This document shows, one piece after another, positions 8,331 to 18,093 of a DNA stretch of 45,032 bases. The DNA comes from Cryomorphaceae bacterium (GTDB lineage Bacteria; Bacteroidota; Bacteroidia; Flavobacteriales_D; Cryomorphaceae): the NCBI GenBank assembly GCA_003565555.1, contig PXBH01000031.1:1-45032 (forward strand), read 5' to 3'. Under the pieces are notes generated by a model. The model saw only the letters and a program-made list of their open reading frames with translations. It had not been told where the DNA came from and did no database searches. Numbering within the stretch: the first letter of the stretch is position 1; the number at the start of each line of letters is the position of its first letter. The position numbers and the translations under genes were made by a program.

Positions 8331-10151
8331 ATGAAGCAGTTCTTCAAATTTATGTTCGCGAGTATGCTGGGTACTTTCCTGGCTACGTTCGCCCTGTTTT
8401 TTGTGTTTTTCATCATTATCGCGGGAGCCATCTCTGCGGCATTCAGCGACCTTGACAAATCGAAGCGGGTCACGAAGGTAAAGGAAAACACGGTGCTTCA
8501 GCTCGATTTGGATCGCCCGTTATCAGACCGAGGACCCGATCAGGTGTTCAACTTGGATTTCGGACCGTTTCGATCTGTATCACCCATCGGGCTGGACCAG
8601 ATCACGGAAAACCTGAAAAAAGCCAAAGAAGATGAGAACATCGAAGGCATACTCCTCACCACTACCGCCCCCATGGCGGGAATGGCCACACTCGAAGAAA
8701 TCAGAAATGCACTGATCGATTTCAAGGCTTCGGGAAAATGGATCGTGAGCTACGGAGAGGTGTACTCCCAAGGAGGTTACTACCTCGCCTCGGTGGCAGA
8801 TGAAATATACGTATACCCCGAAGGCATGGTAGACTTTCGCGGGTTGAGCACCAATATCGCTTTTCTCAAGGGTATGTTTGACAAGCTCGATGTGGAAATG
8901 CAGGTGATTCGCGGCTCGAACAATAAGTTCAAGAGTGCGGTAGAGCCCTTCATGCTTGAAGAAATGAGCCAAGCCAACCGCATGCAGACGGAGAAATGGA
9001 TTTCTTCCCTGTGGGGAAATATGCTGAGCGGAATCGCCGACGGCAGAAGTTTGGACAGTATGGCGCTGGCTACGGCAGCAGACGAATACCTCGTGAGAAA
9101 TGCCGACGATGCGGTGTCGCAAAAGCTTGTCACCGCCAAAAAATACGGCGATGAAGTCACGGAGATTCTCAAGCGGAAAACAGAAAGGGAAGACGGCGAA
9201 GATTTGCGGAAAGTAAGTCTCACCTCCTATTTCAGGGCCCCGGCAAAAAAGGACGGAGAAAAGGGAAAATTTACGCCTTCTTATAAGAAAGACAAGATTG
9301 CCGTGATCTATGCCTCCGGGGAAATCAACAGCGGAAAAAGCGGAGATGAAGCCATCGGCAGCGAAACTTTTGTAAAAGCATTTCGCACCGCGAGAAAAGA
9401 CACTACGGTAAAGGCCATTGTGCTCAGGGTAAACTCTCCCGGGGGCAGTGCTTTGGCAAGTGACGTGATCTGGCGTGAGACTGAACTCGCCAAAAAGGAA
9501 AAACCGCTCGTGGTATCGATGGGTGATGTGGCCGCTTCGGGCGGTTATTACATTGCCGCGGGTGCAGACCGAATTTTTGTTTCCCCCGGCACCATCACGG
9601 GCTCCATCGGTGTATTCGGCCTGATTCCTAACATGAAGGGCCTGTTCAATAAAAAGATGGGCATCACCTTTGACGGGGTGAAGACGGGGGAATATGCAGA
9701 CTTTCCCGATGTAACCCGAAGCCTCACCACCAACGAGTACGCGGTATTGCAAAAGAGTGTGGATGAGACCTACGCGCGCTTCACGCAAATCGTAGCCGAA
9801 GGCCGCGGCATGACTGCTGAGGCGGTGGATGAAATCGGTCAGGGCCGTGTATGGAGCGGCACAGACGCAATCGCCATCGGTCTTGCCGATTCCGTGGGCG
9901 GACTGGACCGTGCCATTCAAGCGGCGGCATCACTCGCAGAAATTGAAGATTACGTAATGCTCAACCTGCCCGAACGCAAAGATCCGTTCGAAACCTTCCT
10001 TAAAGAACTCACGGGAGATGTATCACATGCGATCCTGCGTGCTCAACTGGGTGGCGATGAATTGCTCTTCAGACAGTTCATGCACGCGAAGTCTGTGAAA
10101 GACATGTCAGGTGTACAGGCGATCGTTCCCTACCGCATCGAAGTAAGGTAA
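8331..10151 (+). CDS. sppA: Signal peptide peptidase SppA, 67-kDa type
   Basis: SppA is a membrane-anchored serine protease that degrades cleaved signal peptides. It is 606 residues, the long two-domain form found in E. coli. An N-terminal membrane segment covers about residues 10-34. The N-terminal domain carries the catalytic lysine, K201, in NNKFKSAVEPF; the C-terminal domain carries the nucleophile S403 in DVAASGGYYIAAGA, preceded by VLRVNSPGGSAL. This Ser/Lys spacing matches K209/S409 of the E. coli enzyme. The gene is divergent from folK and converges with the DUF2797 gene, leaving only 2 bp between stops. Confidence 0.95.
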   Translation: MKQFFKFMFASMLGTFLATFALFFVFFIIIAGAISAAFSDLDKSKRVTKVKENTVLQLDLDRPLSDRGPDQVFNLDFGPFRSVSPIGLDQITENLKKAKEDENIEGILLTTTAPMAGMATLEEIRNALIDFKASGKWIVSYGEVYSQGGYYLASVADEIYVYPEGMVDFRGLSTNIAFLKGMFDKLDVEMQVIRGSNNKFKSAVEPFMLEEMSQANRMQTEKWISSLWGNMLSGIADGRSLDSMALATAADEYLVRNADDAVSQKLVTAKKYGDEVTEILKRKTEREDGEDLRKVSLTSYFRAPAKKDGEKGKFTPSYKKDKIAVIYASGEINSGKSGDEAIGSETFVKAFRTARKDTTVKAIVLRVNSPGGSALASDVIWRETELAKKEKPLVVSMGDVAASGGYYIAAGADRIFVSPGTITGSIGVFGLIPNMKGLFNKKMGITFDGVKTGEYADFPDVTRSLTTNEYAVLQKSVDETYARFTQIVAEGRGMTAEAVDEIGQGRVWSGTDAIAIGLADSVGGLDRAIQAAASLAEIEDYVMLNLPERKDPFETFLKELTGDVSHAILRAQLGGDELLFRQFMHAKSVKDMSGVQAIVPYRIEVR

Positions 10152-10153
10152 AT

Positions 10154-10954
10154 TCAGCAAGGTCCGAAACGCACCCGGTACCCGCTGTACTTGCGGAGGT
10201 TGATCACATCTCCTCGGTCGAAAATAAGGTACTGCCCGCGGATACCGTTGAGCAAACCGCGAATGTGTCTGACATCCTCCAGCTTTACGGCGCGTACTTT
10301 TTCAGGGTACGCGGCTACGGGGTAATTGAAGGTCATCACTTCCTCGCTCTCCCTGCCGTAAGCGGCCAAATGATCCGGAAGAAAAGACAGAAGCTCTTCG
10401 CGCAGCGCTCGGAGATCCGCGTCCCCGCGTGCATCGGTGAGCATTTGTCGCCAGTCTGTGCGGTCAGAAACGTACTGCTTGAGCTCGACCTCGATCTGCC
10501 CGGCCAAACTTCGGTAAGGCGTTTCGGCAATTTTTAAGGCCCGGTACGCCCCTTGATCGATCCAGCGCGCGGGAATTTGCACTTCACGGGTCACACCCAC
10601 TTTTACATCGGAGGTGAGCGCGAGGTATACGGCGTGCGGCTTGTTGTGATGGTCCTCTTCCCACTCGGGGTCACGCCCTTTTCCGAGGTGCGCTTCGCAA
10701 AGCTCGGGGCGCATGATACACGGCGCCGCTTGCGGAGCATCCCTGAAGCAGGGATAGCAAAAGCCTTGTCCGTAGGTCTTCTTCAGCGAGGTACCGCAAT
10801 TGATGCAGTTAATTTCTCCCGTCCATTCCAGGAGCACCTCACTTCCCACATAAGGATTGAGTTTCGTTTCGGTTTGCCTGTCGAGGTTCAGGCGGTACTG
10901 CACCGGTTCTCCCGCTTCCGCTTTCATCTTTCTCAATACACCTTCTGCGCTCAT
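10154..10954 (-). CDS. DUF2797 family protein
   Basis: This 266-residue soluble protein has no signal peptide. Residues about 50-95 contain a Cys/His cluster, CINCG followed by CYPC, then CIMRPELCEAH, which looks like a zinc-binding site. Downstream lie HAVYLALTSDVKVGVTR and IPARWIDQGA, which are hallmarks of DUF2797. The biochemical role of this family is not known to me. The gene is divergent from the GH3-type gene across 65 bp. Confidence 0.8.
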   Translation of the reverse strand: MSAEGVLRKMKAEAGEPVQYRLNLDRQTETKLNPYVGSEVLLEWTGEINCINCGTSLKKTYGQGFCYPCFRDAPQAAPCIMRPELCEAHLGKGRDPEWEEDHHNKPHAVYLALTSDVKVGVTREVQIPARWIDQGAYRALKIAETPYRSLAGQIEVELKQYVSDRTDWRQMLTDARGDADLRALREELLSFLPDHLAAYGRESEEVMTFNYPVAAYPEKVRAVKLEDVRHIRGLLNGIRGQYLIFDRGDVINLRKYSGYRVRFGPC

Positions 10955-11019
10955 CTTCTAATTATTTTACTTCCGCACCTGCGAAAATTTGTATCTTGCC
11001 TTTCGGAAAATCTGTGCCC

Positions 11020-12537
11020 ATGTCAGCAATCAACACCGTCTTCTCATGGTTTATGAAAAAGCGATTTCATCAAATCGAACTTTTCATGAAATACCCCACC
11101 GAAGTGCAGACAGAGGTTTTTGACTACCTCATCCACGCGGCCAAAGGTACGGCATGGGGAAAACAATACCGGTACGATGAAATCAAAACCCACCGCGATT
11201 TTGCCGAAAGGGTGCCCCTGCAAACCTACGAGGAGGTAAAGCCTTTTACCGAAAGGCTGAAAAAAGGGGAGACCAACCTGCTGTGGCCGGGGGAGATCAA
11301 TTGGTTTGCCAAATCTTCGGGCACTACCAATGACCGGAGCAAGTTCATTCCCGTGAGCCGGGAAGCGCTGGAAGATTGCCACTACAAAGGCGGAAAGGAT
11401 CTTCTCGCCATCTTCAACCACAACCATCCCGAAAATACGGTATACGACGGAAAATCACTTGTTTTGGGCGGCAGCAGCCAGATCAACACCTTTCGCAAAG
11501 ACTCCTACTACGGCGATCTCTCGGCCATCATTATCAACAACCTGCCCCTCTGGGTAGAATTCAGGCGCATCCCCGAGAAGCAGATCGCGCTGATGGACGG
11601 ATGGGAAGAGAAAATAGATGCCATGGCCCACAGCATTAAGGAGGAATACGTAACTTCCATGTCGGGCGTGCCGTCTTGGATGCTTGTACTGCTGCGGCGC
11701 ATGCTCGAAATCACGGGAAAAGCACATATCGGAGAACTATGGCCCGACCTGCAACTCTACATGCACGGAGGGGTGAATTTCGGTCCCTACCGTGACCAGT
11801 TTAAAGCCCTCATCCCCGGCGACACCCTGAAATACTATGAGACTTACAATGCCAGCGAAGGATTTTTCGGGTTGCAGGACCTGTCCGGTTCCGAAGAGCT
11901 TCTTTTGCTCCTGGATTACGGCATTTATTACGAATTTATCCCTGCCGAGCTCAGCGCATCCGAACAGCCCCCCACCTACACCCTCAGCGAGGTGGAAATC
12001 GGTAAGAATTACGAAATGGTAATCTCCACAAATGCCGGGCTGTGGCGCTACCGACCGGGCGATACGGTGACCTTCACTTCCCTCTATCCCTTCAGAATTA
12101 AGATTACGGGACGCACCAAGCATTTCATCAATGCCTTCGGCGAGGAACTCATCATTGACAATGCGGAAAAGGCCCTCGCAGAGGCGAGCCGCAAGTGCAA
12201 TGCGGTAATCAGCGAATACACCGCAGGCCCCATCTATATGGACCACGGAACCAAAGGCGGGCACGAGTGGCTCATCGAATTCGAACGCAAACCCGCAAGC
12301 ATAGCGGCTTTCGGAGCAGCTCTGGATGAGGCGCTCAAATCCTTGAACAGCGACTACGATGCAAAACGCACGGGAAATTTAACCCTGAATCCGCCGTTAA
12401 TAAAACCCATGCCCGAAGGAACTTTCTACCGCTGGATGAAAAAACGGAATAAGCTGGGCGGACAAAACAAGGTGCCCCGACTCTGCAACCACCGCGACAT
12501 CATCGAGGATATCACCGCTATTCCGGAGGCTGTATGA
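11020..12537 (+). CDS. GH3 auxin-responsive-promoter family protein
   Basis: The protein is 505 residues and belongs to the GH3 branch of adenylate-forming enzymes; the plant members join amino acids to acyl acids such as jasmonate and auxin. Visible motifs are the ATP-binding loop KSSGTTNDRSKFIPVS, the second motif YETYNASEGFFGLQ and the hinge WRYRPGDTVTF. The start at 11020 (MSAINTVFSWFMKKRF) is preferred over one eight codons upstream because relatives begin there. Its stop overlaps the next start as ATGA, so the two are probably co-translated. The bacterial substrate is unknown. Confidence 0.88.
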   Translation: MSAINTVFSWFMKKRFHQIELFMKYPTEVQTEVFDYLIHAAKGTAWGKQYRYDEIKTHRDFAERVPLQTYEEVKPFTERLKKGETNLLWPGEINWFAKSSGTTNDRSKFIPVSREALEDCHYKGGKDLLAIFNHNHPENTVYDGKSLVLGGSSQINTFRKDSYYGDLSAIIINNLPLWVEFRRIPEKQIALMDGWEEKIDAMAHSIKEEYVTSMSGVPSWMLVLLRRMLEITGKAHIGELWPDLQLYMHGGVNFGPYRDQFKALIPGDTLKYYETYNASEGFFGLQDLSGSEELLLLLDYGIYYEFIPAELSASEQPPTYTLSEVEIGKNYEMVISTNAGLWRYRPGDTVTFTSLYPFRIKITGRTKHFINAFGEELIIDNAEKALAEASRKCNAVISEYTAGPIYMDHGTKGGHEWLIEFERKPASIAAFGAALDEALKSLNSDYDAKRTGNLTLNPPLIKPMPEGTFYRWMKKRNKLGGQNKVPRLCNHRDIIEDITAIPEAV

Positions 12538-13331
12538 AGCGGCAAGCCTTCGCACTGATCTTATGCCTCGCTACCGCTTTTTCGGCCGAAGCACAGGTGA
12601 ATACCCATCCACTTTTCGAAATCGAAGCGGAGGCAGACTTCATTTGCTTCGACAACCTCCTCAATGTGTACGTGGTGCGCAACTCAGAGCTGATCAAATA
12701 CGACAAAAACGGTGCATTTCAATTTCGCTACAGCGACAGGCAGCTCGGCAAAATCGGCGCTGTAGATGTGACCTTCCCCCTGCGGCCGCTGGTGATGTAT
12801 CCCGACATCAACTATGCCGTAATACTCGACAATACCCTGAGTAACAACCGCGGGAGAATCAATCTCCTGAACCGAGGCATCGACATGGGTACCCTCGGCT
12901 GCACTTCGGTTCAGAACCACTTCTGGTTTTACGATGCCATGGGGTTCAGACTCATTCGGGTAAACGAAAATTTTAACCGCGTGACGGATACGGGCAATTT
13001 GGCTCAAGTACTCCGCATTGCCGATCTCCAACCCAACTTCCTCACGGAATTTGCCAATCGGGTATACCTGAACAACCCCACCACCGGCATCTTGGTCTTC
13101 GATATTTTCGGCACTTACATTAAAACCGTTCCCATCATCGGGCTGGAAGCATTCCAGATTGATAAGGGGGAAGTGGTCTACTTCAAAGCGGGCAAGCTTT
13201 ACCGGTACGATCTGACCAACTACACCGAGCGCGGAATACCCCTTCCGGAAAATGTATTGCAGGCACTGATGCAGAAAAACCGCATTGCTTTGCGCACTGC
13301 GAAAACCGCAGAAGTACGCGCGCTGAATTAG
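12534..13331 (+). CDS. Secreted protein of unknown function
   Basis: I do not recognise a named family. The 265-residue product has a signal peptide (residues 1-20, cleavage near AEAQ). Mature segments recur in a 'value-of-state' style, with FICFDNLLNVYVV, YDKNGAFQFRYSD and FWFYDAMGFRLIR, suggesting a small beta-propeller or a beta-sandwich. The ATGA overlap with the GH3 gene points to a shared transcript and perhaps a shared process. The deoxynucleoside kinase follows 62 bp later but has its own -7 box, so it may be separate. Confidence 0.75.
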   Translation: MKRQAFALILCLATAFSAEAQVNTHPLFEIEAEADFICFDNLLNVYVVRNSELIKYDKNGAFQFRYSDRQLGKIGAVDVTFPLRPLVMYPDINYAVILDNTLSNNRGRINLLNRGIDMGTLGCTSVQNHFWFYDAMGFRLIRVNENFNRVTDTGNLAQVLRIADLQPNFLTEFANRVYLNNPTTGILVFDIFGTYIKTVPIIGLEAFQIDKGEVVYFKAGKLYRYDLTNYTERGIPLPENVLQALMQKNRIALRTAKTAEVRALN

Positions 13332-13367
13332 CTCCGAAACGGCGCTGCCTAAGCCGACCAATATTTG

Positions 13368-13375
13368 TACTTTTG
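13368..13375 (+). promoter_or_regulatory. Candidate -7 box for second deoxynucleoside kinase
   Basis: TACTTTTG matches TAnnTTTG fully and lies 18 bp before the chosen ATG at 13394. No TTG lies 19-20 nt upstream, so the promoter is only half supported. Confidence 0.4.
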
Positions 13376-13393
13376 ACCGATACAATCAAAATT

Positions 13394-14014
13394 ATGCATG
13401 TAGCAGTAGCAGGAAATATCGGCTCGGGAAAAACCACCCTCACGGGGCTTCTGGGAAAACATTACAAATGGGATTGTCACTATGAAGATGTGGATGAAAA
13501 CCCTTACCTCTTAGATTTTTACCGCGACATGCAGCGGTGGTCGTTCAACCTGCAGATTTACTTCCTTAACAGCAGATTTAACCAAGTCACCGAAATCCGC
13601 GAAGGAAACCGCAACGTGATCCAAGACAGGACCATCTACGAAGATGCCTTCATCTTCGCCCCTAACCTGCACAGCATGGGCCTGATGACCACAAGGGATT
13701 TTGAAAACTATTTCTCCCTCTTCAATTCAATGGAGAAATTTCTGCAACCGCCCGATCTGCTTATCTACCTCCGCGCCTCCGTACCCGCACTGGTCAATAA
13801 TATTCAGCAGCGCGGAAGGGAGTACGAAGAAGCCATAAGGTTGGACTACCTCAAGCGGCTCAATGAGCGTTACGAAGCGTGGATCTCAACCTACGACAAA
13901 GGAAAACTCCTCATCATCGATGTGGACAACAACGCCTTTCACGAAAACCCCGAAGACCTCGGCACCATCATCAGCGCCATTGAAGGAGAAATCCACGGCC
14001 TGTTTGACGTTTGA
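13394..14014 (+). CDS. Deoxynucleoside kinase, DRS-motif subfamily
   Basis: This 206-residue salvage kinase starts at MHVAVAGNIGSGKTT, with the P-loop at residues 7-15. The Asp-Arg-[ST] motif that positions substrate appears as IQDRTIYEDAF, and the LID arginines as QQRGREYEEAI. It is a paralogue of the kinase at 7098-7733; the two differ at the DRS motif, consistent with different nucleoside preference (inference). An upstream in-frame TTG at 13373 falls inside the probable -7 promoter box, so the ATG at 13394 is favoured. A terminator follows 30 bp after the stop. Confidence 0.9.
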   Translation: MHVAVAGNIGSGKTTLTGLLGKHYKWDCHYEDVDENPYLLDFYRDMQRWSFNLQIYFLNSRFNQVTEIREGNRNVIQDRTIYEDAFIFAPNLHSMGLMTTRDFENYFSLFNSMEKFLQPPDLLIYLRASVPALVNNIQQRGREYEEAIRLDYLKRLNERYEAWISTYDKGKLLIIDVDNNAFHENPEDLGTIISAIEGEIHGLFDV

Positions 14015-14044
14015 AAATCCTTTCGGAACCCATTTGAAAACCAT

Positions 14045-14078
14045 AAAAAAAACCCCTGTCGACGGCAGGGGGTTTTTT
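14045..14078. terminator. Bidirectional terminator between kinase and pyrophosphatase genes
   Basis: A hairpin built from CCCCTGTC and GGCAGGGG (one G-U pair, 3-nt loop) has an A-run before it and a six-T run after it. It lies between two convergent genes and can serve both. Confidence 0.85.
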
Positions 14079-14104
14079 ATGTTTTGAGCTGCGGACCGGA
14101 CTTC

Positions 14105-16867
14105 TTACCCGATCATCTTAAAAGAGATCATCACCTCATCATTGATCATGCGGTCGCCGAGGTCTTCAAAAAAGCGGCCCGATCCGTAGCGGATATCGTA
14201 AACGGTGCGGTCAAAGGCAAATTCTCCGGCCACCATTACGGAACCGTCGTTGTCGCGACCCACTTGATAGGTTCCCCTTACAGGCTTTTCGATTCCTTTC
14301 AGGAGCATCGTTCCGGAGAAATCATATCCGCCGGCACCGTTTATTTCAGAATTCTCAATGAGAACATAAGCGGTAGGGTGGTTTTCCACATCGAAAAAAT
14401 CTTCACTTTTCAGGTGATTGGTGAGCTTCGCATTGCTTTCTTCATCTTTCAAGTCTTCCACTGTGATCGAACCCATATCCACCATCACCTTGGCATGGGT
14501 GATCAGGTTTTCGTTCAAAGTAACTTCTCCCGTCGCATTCACATTTCCGTAGTGCCTCCCGGTCACTTTGCTGCCCATCCATCCGAAGTTTGCATTGTCG
14601 GGGCTCACCGCAAAAGCAGCTGATACCGGGGTATCGTCAGCAATCATCGCAGCATCTGCAGCGGCAGCGGAGGAGGTCCGGTCAGAGCGTATCTCAACGT
14701 TCCAAAACTCGGCGAGCAGCGGAGCAATCACCAGCCCTACGAGACAAGTGAGCTTGATCAAAATGTTCATCGAGGGGCCCGAAGTGTCTTTAAAAGGATC
14801 ACCGACAGTATCACCGGTCACGGCAGCTTTGTGGGCTTCGGAGCCTTTATAAGTCATTTCACCGTCGATCATCACGCCCGCTTCGAAGGACTTTTTGGCA
14901 TTGTCCCAAGCGCCGCCGGCATTGTTTTGGAAAATCGCCCACAGCACACCGGACACCGTTACGCCGGCCATATAAGCTCCGAGGGGCTCCATGCCCATCA
15001 GGAATCCGACAAGAATGGGTGTAACGATCGTAATGGCACCGGGAAGCATCATTTCACGGATCGCAGCACTTGTAGAAATCTCGACGCACTTGGCATATTC
15101 CGGTTTGCCCGTGCCTTCCATAATGCCGGGAATTTCTTTGAACTGTCGGCGTACTTCTTTGACCATTTCCATGGCCGCCTTACCCACGGAATTCATCGCC
15201 AGAGCCGAGAACACCACCGGGATCATCCCGCCGATAAAGAGGGCGGCGAGTACATCCGCTTTAAAAATATTGATCCCGTCGATGCCGGTAAAGGTGACAT
15301 AAGCCGCAAAAAGTGCAAGTGCCGTGAGGGCTGCGGATGCAATTGCAAATCCTTTTCCGATGGCGGCGGTGGTATTCCCCACGGAGTCGAGAATGTCTGT
15401 TTTCTCACGTACTTCCGGAGGAAGGCCGCTCATCTCCGCGATACCGCCCGCATTATCGGCAATAGGACCGAATGCGTCAATGGCAAGCTGCATGGCAGTG
15501 GTGGCCATCATGGCCGATGCCGCGATAGAAACCCCATAGAATCCCGCCAGTTCGTAAGCTCCCCAAATGGCTCCCGCAAAAAGCAGGATGGGCGCGAAAG
15601 TGGACAGCATACCCGTAGCCAATCCGGCAATTACGTTGGTAGCATGGCCCGTGCTCGACTTTTGAACGATGTCCATGACCGGCTTCTTGCCGAGGCCTGT
15701 GTAGTACTCCGTGAAGAATGAGATCGCCCCGCCCACAAAGAGTCCCACGAGCACGGCTCCGAATACGCGGATGGACGCTACGTCTTTGATCCCTTCACCG
15801 AAAAACTCCATTTGAAGTGTCTCGGGAAGGATCAGGTCGATAACGAAATAAGAGGCGATCGCCGTAAGAATGATAGATCCCCAGTTGCCCCGGTTCAGGG
15901 CAGCCTGTACCTTTGCCTCCTTGGCGTTGTCGTCTTTGATTCGGATAAACCAGGTACCGGCAATGCTGAAAAGAATACCGAGCCCCGCAATAAGCAGCGG
16001 TACCAGGATAGGGCTGATTCCGCCGAAGCCGTCATCGAGGATTGAGATGTCTTGGGCGTAGAGCATGTCGCGAATCACATAATTACCGAGCACCATGGCG
16101 GCGAGTACGGTGGCTACGTACGACCCGAAGAGGTCTGCCCCCATTCCCGCGACGTCACCCACGTTGTCACCTACGTTGTCCGCAATGGTAGCGGGGTTGC
16201 GGGGGTCATCTTCGGGAATACCGGCCTCTACCTTTCCCACCAAATCAGCGCCCACATCGGCGGCTTTGGTGTAGATTCCTCCACCCACACGGGCAAAGAG
16301 CGCGATAGACTCAGCGCCGAGTGAAAAGCCTGCGAGGGCTTCGAGTACGATGGTCATGTCGTCATAGCCCTTTACCCCTGTCCACTCGCTTCCCATAAAC
16401 CAACCGAAGAGAATAATGAAAAGGATACTGAGACCGAATACGGCCAAGCCGGCTACACCGAGCCCCATTACGGTACCTCCGGAAAAGGAGACGTCGAGCG
16501 CCTTCTTCAACCCCGTTCGGGCAGCTTGGGTCGTTCGCACATTTGCCGCAGTAGCGATGCGCATACCGAGATTTCCGGCAACGGCGCTAAAGGTAGCTCC
16601 GATCACAAAGGCTACTACGATGAACCAATGAGAGTGCGGAACCAAAAAAGAAATCAATCCGAGCAAAGCACCCGCAACGGCCACAAAAATGGCGAGCACG
16701 CGGTACTCTGCGGCCAAAAAGGCCAGAGCCCCTTCGCGAATGTGTGCGGCCAAGCCGCTCATTTTTTCGTCGCCTGCATCTTGGGCATTCACCCATTTTG
16801 CTTTGAAGGCCATCACCATAAGGCCGATCAGGGCCATAAGAGGTACGATGTAGAGAATAGTAGTCAT
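14105..16867 (-). CDS. hppA: Membrane-bound pyrophosphatase with C-terminal YceI domain
   Basis: Membrane pyrophosphatases couple PPi hydrolysis to H+ and/or Na+ export. Residues 1-720 are a complete pump: [11 protein letters not shown] (204-214), DNVGDNVGD (230-238), [12 protein letters not shown] (464-475), [12 protein letters not shown] and the final [25 protein letters not shown] (497-506) has Ala501 and Gly504 at the positions that mark K+-dependent enzymes. After an Ala-rich linker (about 725-750), residues 751-920 match Yce[43 protein letters not shown] and [15 protein letters not shown]. YceI proteins are normally separate periplasmic, lipid-binding lipocalin-like proteins. Because M-PPases have an extracytoplasmic C-terminus, the extra domain should sit in the periplasm. 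H+ versus Na+ specificity is not assigned. A candidate promoter lies at 16908-16915. Confidence 0.93.
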   Translation of the reverse strand: MTTILYIVPLMALIGLMVMAFKAKWVNAQDAGDEKMSGLAAHIREGALAFLAAEYRVLAIFVAVAGALLGLISFLVPHSHWFIVVAFVIGATFSAVAGNLGMRIATAANVRTTQAARTGLKKALDVSFSGGTVMGLGVAGLAVFGLSILFIILFGWFMGSEWTGVKGYDDMTIVLEALAGFSLGAESIALFARVGGGIYTKAADVGADLVGKVEAGIPEDDPRNPATIADNVGDNVGDVAGMGADLFGSYVATVLAAMVLGNYVIRDMLYAQDISILDDGFGGISPILVPLLIAGLGILFSIAGTWFIRIKDDNAKEAKVQAALNRGNWGSIILTAIASYFVIDLILPETLQMEFFGEGIKDVASIRVFGAVLVGLFVGGAISFFTEYYTGLGKKPVMDIVQKSSTGHATNVIAGLATGMLSTFAPILLFAGAIWGAYELAGFYGVSIAASAMMATTAMQLAIDAFGPIADNAGGIAEMSGLPPEVREKTDILDSVGNTTAAIGKGFAIASAALTALALFAAYVTFTGIDGINIFKADVLAALFIGGMIPVVFSALAMNSVGKAAMEMVKEVRRQFKEIPGIMEGTGKPEYAKCVEISTSAAIREMMLPGAITIVTPILVGFLMGMEPLGAYMAGVTVSGVLWAIFQNNAGGAWDNAKKSFEAGVMIDGEMTYKGSEAHKAAVTGDTVGDPFKDTSGPSMNILIKLTCLVGLVIAPLLAEFWNVEIRSDRTSSAAAADAAMIADDTPVSAAFAVSPDNANFGWMGSKVTGRHYGNVNATGEVTLNENLITHAKVMVDMGSITVEDLKDEESNAKLTNHLKSEDFFDVENHPTAYVLIENSEINGAGGYDFSGTMLLKGIEKPVRGTYQVGRDNDGSVMVAGEFAFDRTVYDIRYGSGRFFEDLGDRMINDEVMISFKMIG

Positions 16868-16907
16868 GATATTTATATCAGAATTTGTTCTTTAGGCAAA
16901 CGGTCGG

Positions 16908-16915
16908 CAAAAATA
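16908..16915 (-). promoter_or_regulatory. Candidate -7 box for the pyrophosphatase gene
   Basis: The minus strand reads TATTTTTG, matching TAnnTTTG, 40 bp upstream of the start codon and just downstream of the pdhB terminator. A -33 TTG at good spacing is not apparent. Confidence 0.5.
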
Positions 16916-16947
16916 GAACTTTCGGCGTACCGCCGGAAAATCGACGG

Positions 16948-16971
16948 AAAAAAGGGCAGCTCGTGCTGCCC
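16948..16971 (-). terminator. Terminator of pdhB
   Basis: A perfect 7-bp GC-rich stem (GGGCAGC with GCTGCCC, tetraloop) is followed on the minus strand by six T. It lies 21 bp after the pdhB stop and separates pdhB from the downstream pyrophosphatase gene on the same strand. Confidence 0.88.
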
Positions 16972-16992
16972 GGCACACATCGGAAGTCGGTG

Positions 16993-17976
16993 TCATTTTA
17001 CCAAATAGCTCACTTCTTTGGCAGCCTTCACAATGCGGGCCGCGTTGGGAATGGCTTCGTCGATCAGGGGAACGGCGAAGGGCAGCGGAGTATCTGCCTG
17101 CATCACCCGGCGCACGGGAGCGTCGAGGTAGTCGAAGGCGTGCAGCTGCACGCGGTGAGATATCTCCGAGGCTACAGAGGCCACCGGCCAACTCTCTTCG
17201 ACCACCACCAAGCGATGGGTTTTTTTGACACTCTTTATAATGGTGTCTATGTCCATCGGACGTATGGTCCGCAGATCGATTACTTCAGCTTCGATTCCTT
17301 CTTTGGCAAGCTCTTCGGCCGCTTCATGCACCGCTTTCATCACTTTTCCGAAGGATACGATGGTCACATCGCTCCCTTTTCGCGGCACATCTGCCACACC
17401 GATCGGGATGATATATTCCCCCTCGGGCACTTCGCCTTTGTCACCGTACATTTTCTCTGACTCCATAAAGAGCACCGGGTCATCATCGCGGATGGCCGCT
17501 TTGAGCATGCCTTTGGCATCATAGGGGTTAGAGGGGGTCATGACCTTGAGGCCGGGAACGTGCGCATAGAAACTTTCAAATGCCTGAGAGTGCGTGGCAG
17601 AGAGCTGTCCCGCCTGTCCGTTGGGACCGCGAAACACGACGGGCGCACCGTACTTTCCGCCCGACATTTGCAGCATCTTGGCAGCGTGATTGATGATTTG
17701 GTCTGATGCCAGAACGGCAAAATTCCATGTCATGTATTCCACAATAGGACGGAGCCCGTTCATCGCAGCACCAACCGCGATGCCGCTGAATCCGAGTTCG
17801 GCAATCGGTGTGTCTATCACACGCTCCGGCCCGAATTCGTCGAGCATACCTTTGCTCGCCTTGTAGGCACCGTTATACTCTGCAACCTCCTCTCCCATCA
17901 GGAAGATACGGTCGTCTCTCCGCATCTCCTCACTCATGGCTTCACAAATGGCTTCTCTGAATTGTATGACTCTCAT
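16993..17976 (-). CDS. pdhB: Pyruvate dehydrogenase E1 component, beta subunit
   Basis: With E1 alpha this subunit forms the thiamine-diphosphate enzyme that decarboxylates pyruvate in the PDH complex. The 327-residue protein starts at MRVIQFREAICEAM; the frame is open further upstream to 18054 but that part is not homologous and crosses the promoter. Family motifs seen: MGEEVAEYNGAYKASKGM, DTPIAELGFSGIAVGAA, VFRGPNGQAGQLSATHSQ and the C-terminal VVEESWPVASVASEI. The E1 alpha gene is not in this window, so the subunits are not adjacent here. 2-oxoisovalerate E1 beta is the main alternative. The gene is divergent from etfBA. Confidence 0.9.
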   Translation of the reverse strand: MRVIQFREAICEAMSEEMRRDDRIFLMGEEVAEYNGAYKASKGMLDEFGPERVIDTPIAELGFSGIAVGAAMNGLRPIVEYMTWNFAVLASDQIINHAAKMLQMSGGKYGAPVVFRGPNGQAGQLSATHSQAFESFYAHVPGLKVMTPSNPYDAKGMLKAAIRDDDPVLFMESEKMYGDKGEVPEGEYIIPIGVADVPRKGSDVTIVSFGKVMKAVHEAAEELAKEGIEAEVIDLRTIRPMDIDTIIKSVKKTHRLVVVEESWPVASVASEISHRVQLHAFDYLDAPVRRVMQADTPLPFAVPLIDEAIPNAARIVKAAKEVSYLVK

Positions 17977-17995
17977 GGCTTGAAATATGTGGGCG

Positions 17996-18003
17996 CAAAA
18001 GTA
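17996..18003 (-). promoter_or_regulatory. Candidate -7 box for pdhB
   Basis: The minus strand reads TACTTTTG, a full TAnnTTTG match, 19 bp before the pdhB ATG. The -33 element is unclear. Confidence 0.5.
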
Positions 18004-18093
18004 GTAAATAATGCATTCCGCGCACAGCATTCCGTGCAGCGAAACTGACCTCATCGCTCCGGGGCTTGTTTTGGGGACGTTAACAACCTACGC

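Noticed and set aside
8580-9920. 446-residue frame antisense to sppA
   Set aside because: It mirrors the codon structure of a certain sppA gene and has His/Phe-rich shadow composition.
14831-15721. 296-residue frame antisense to the pyrophosphatase
   Set aside because: Shadow frame over strongly conserved pump motifs; no homology of its own.
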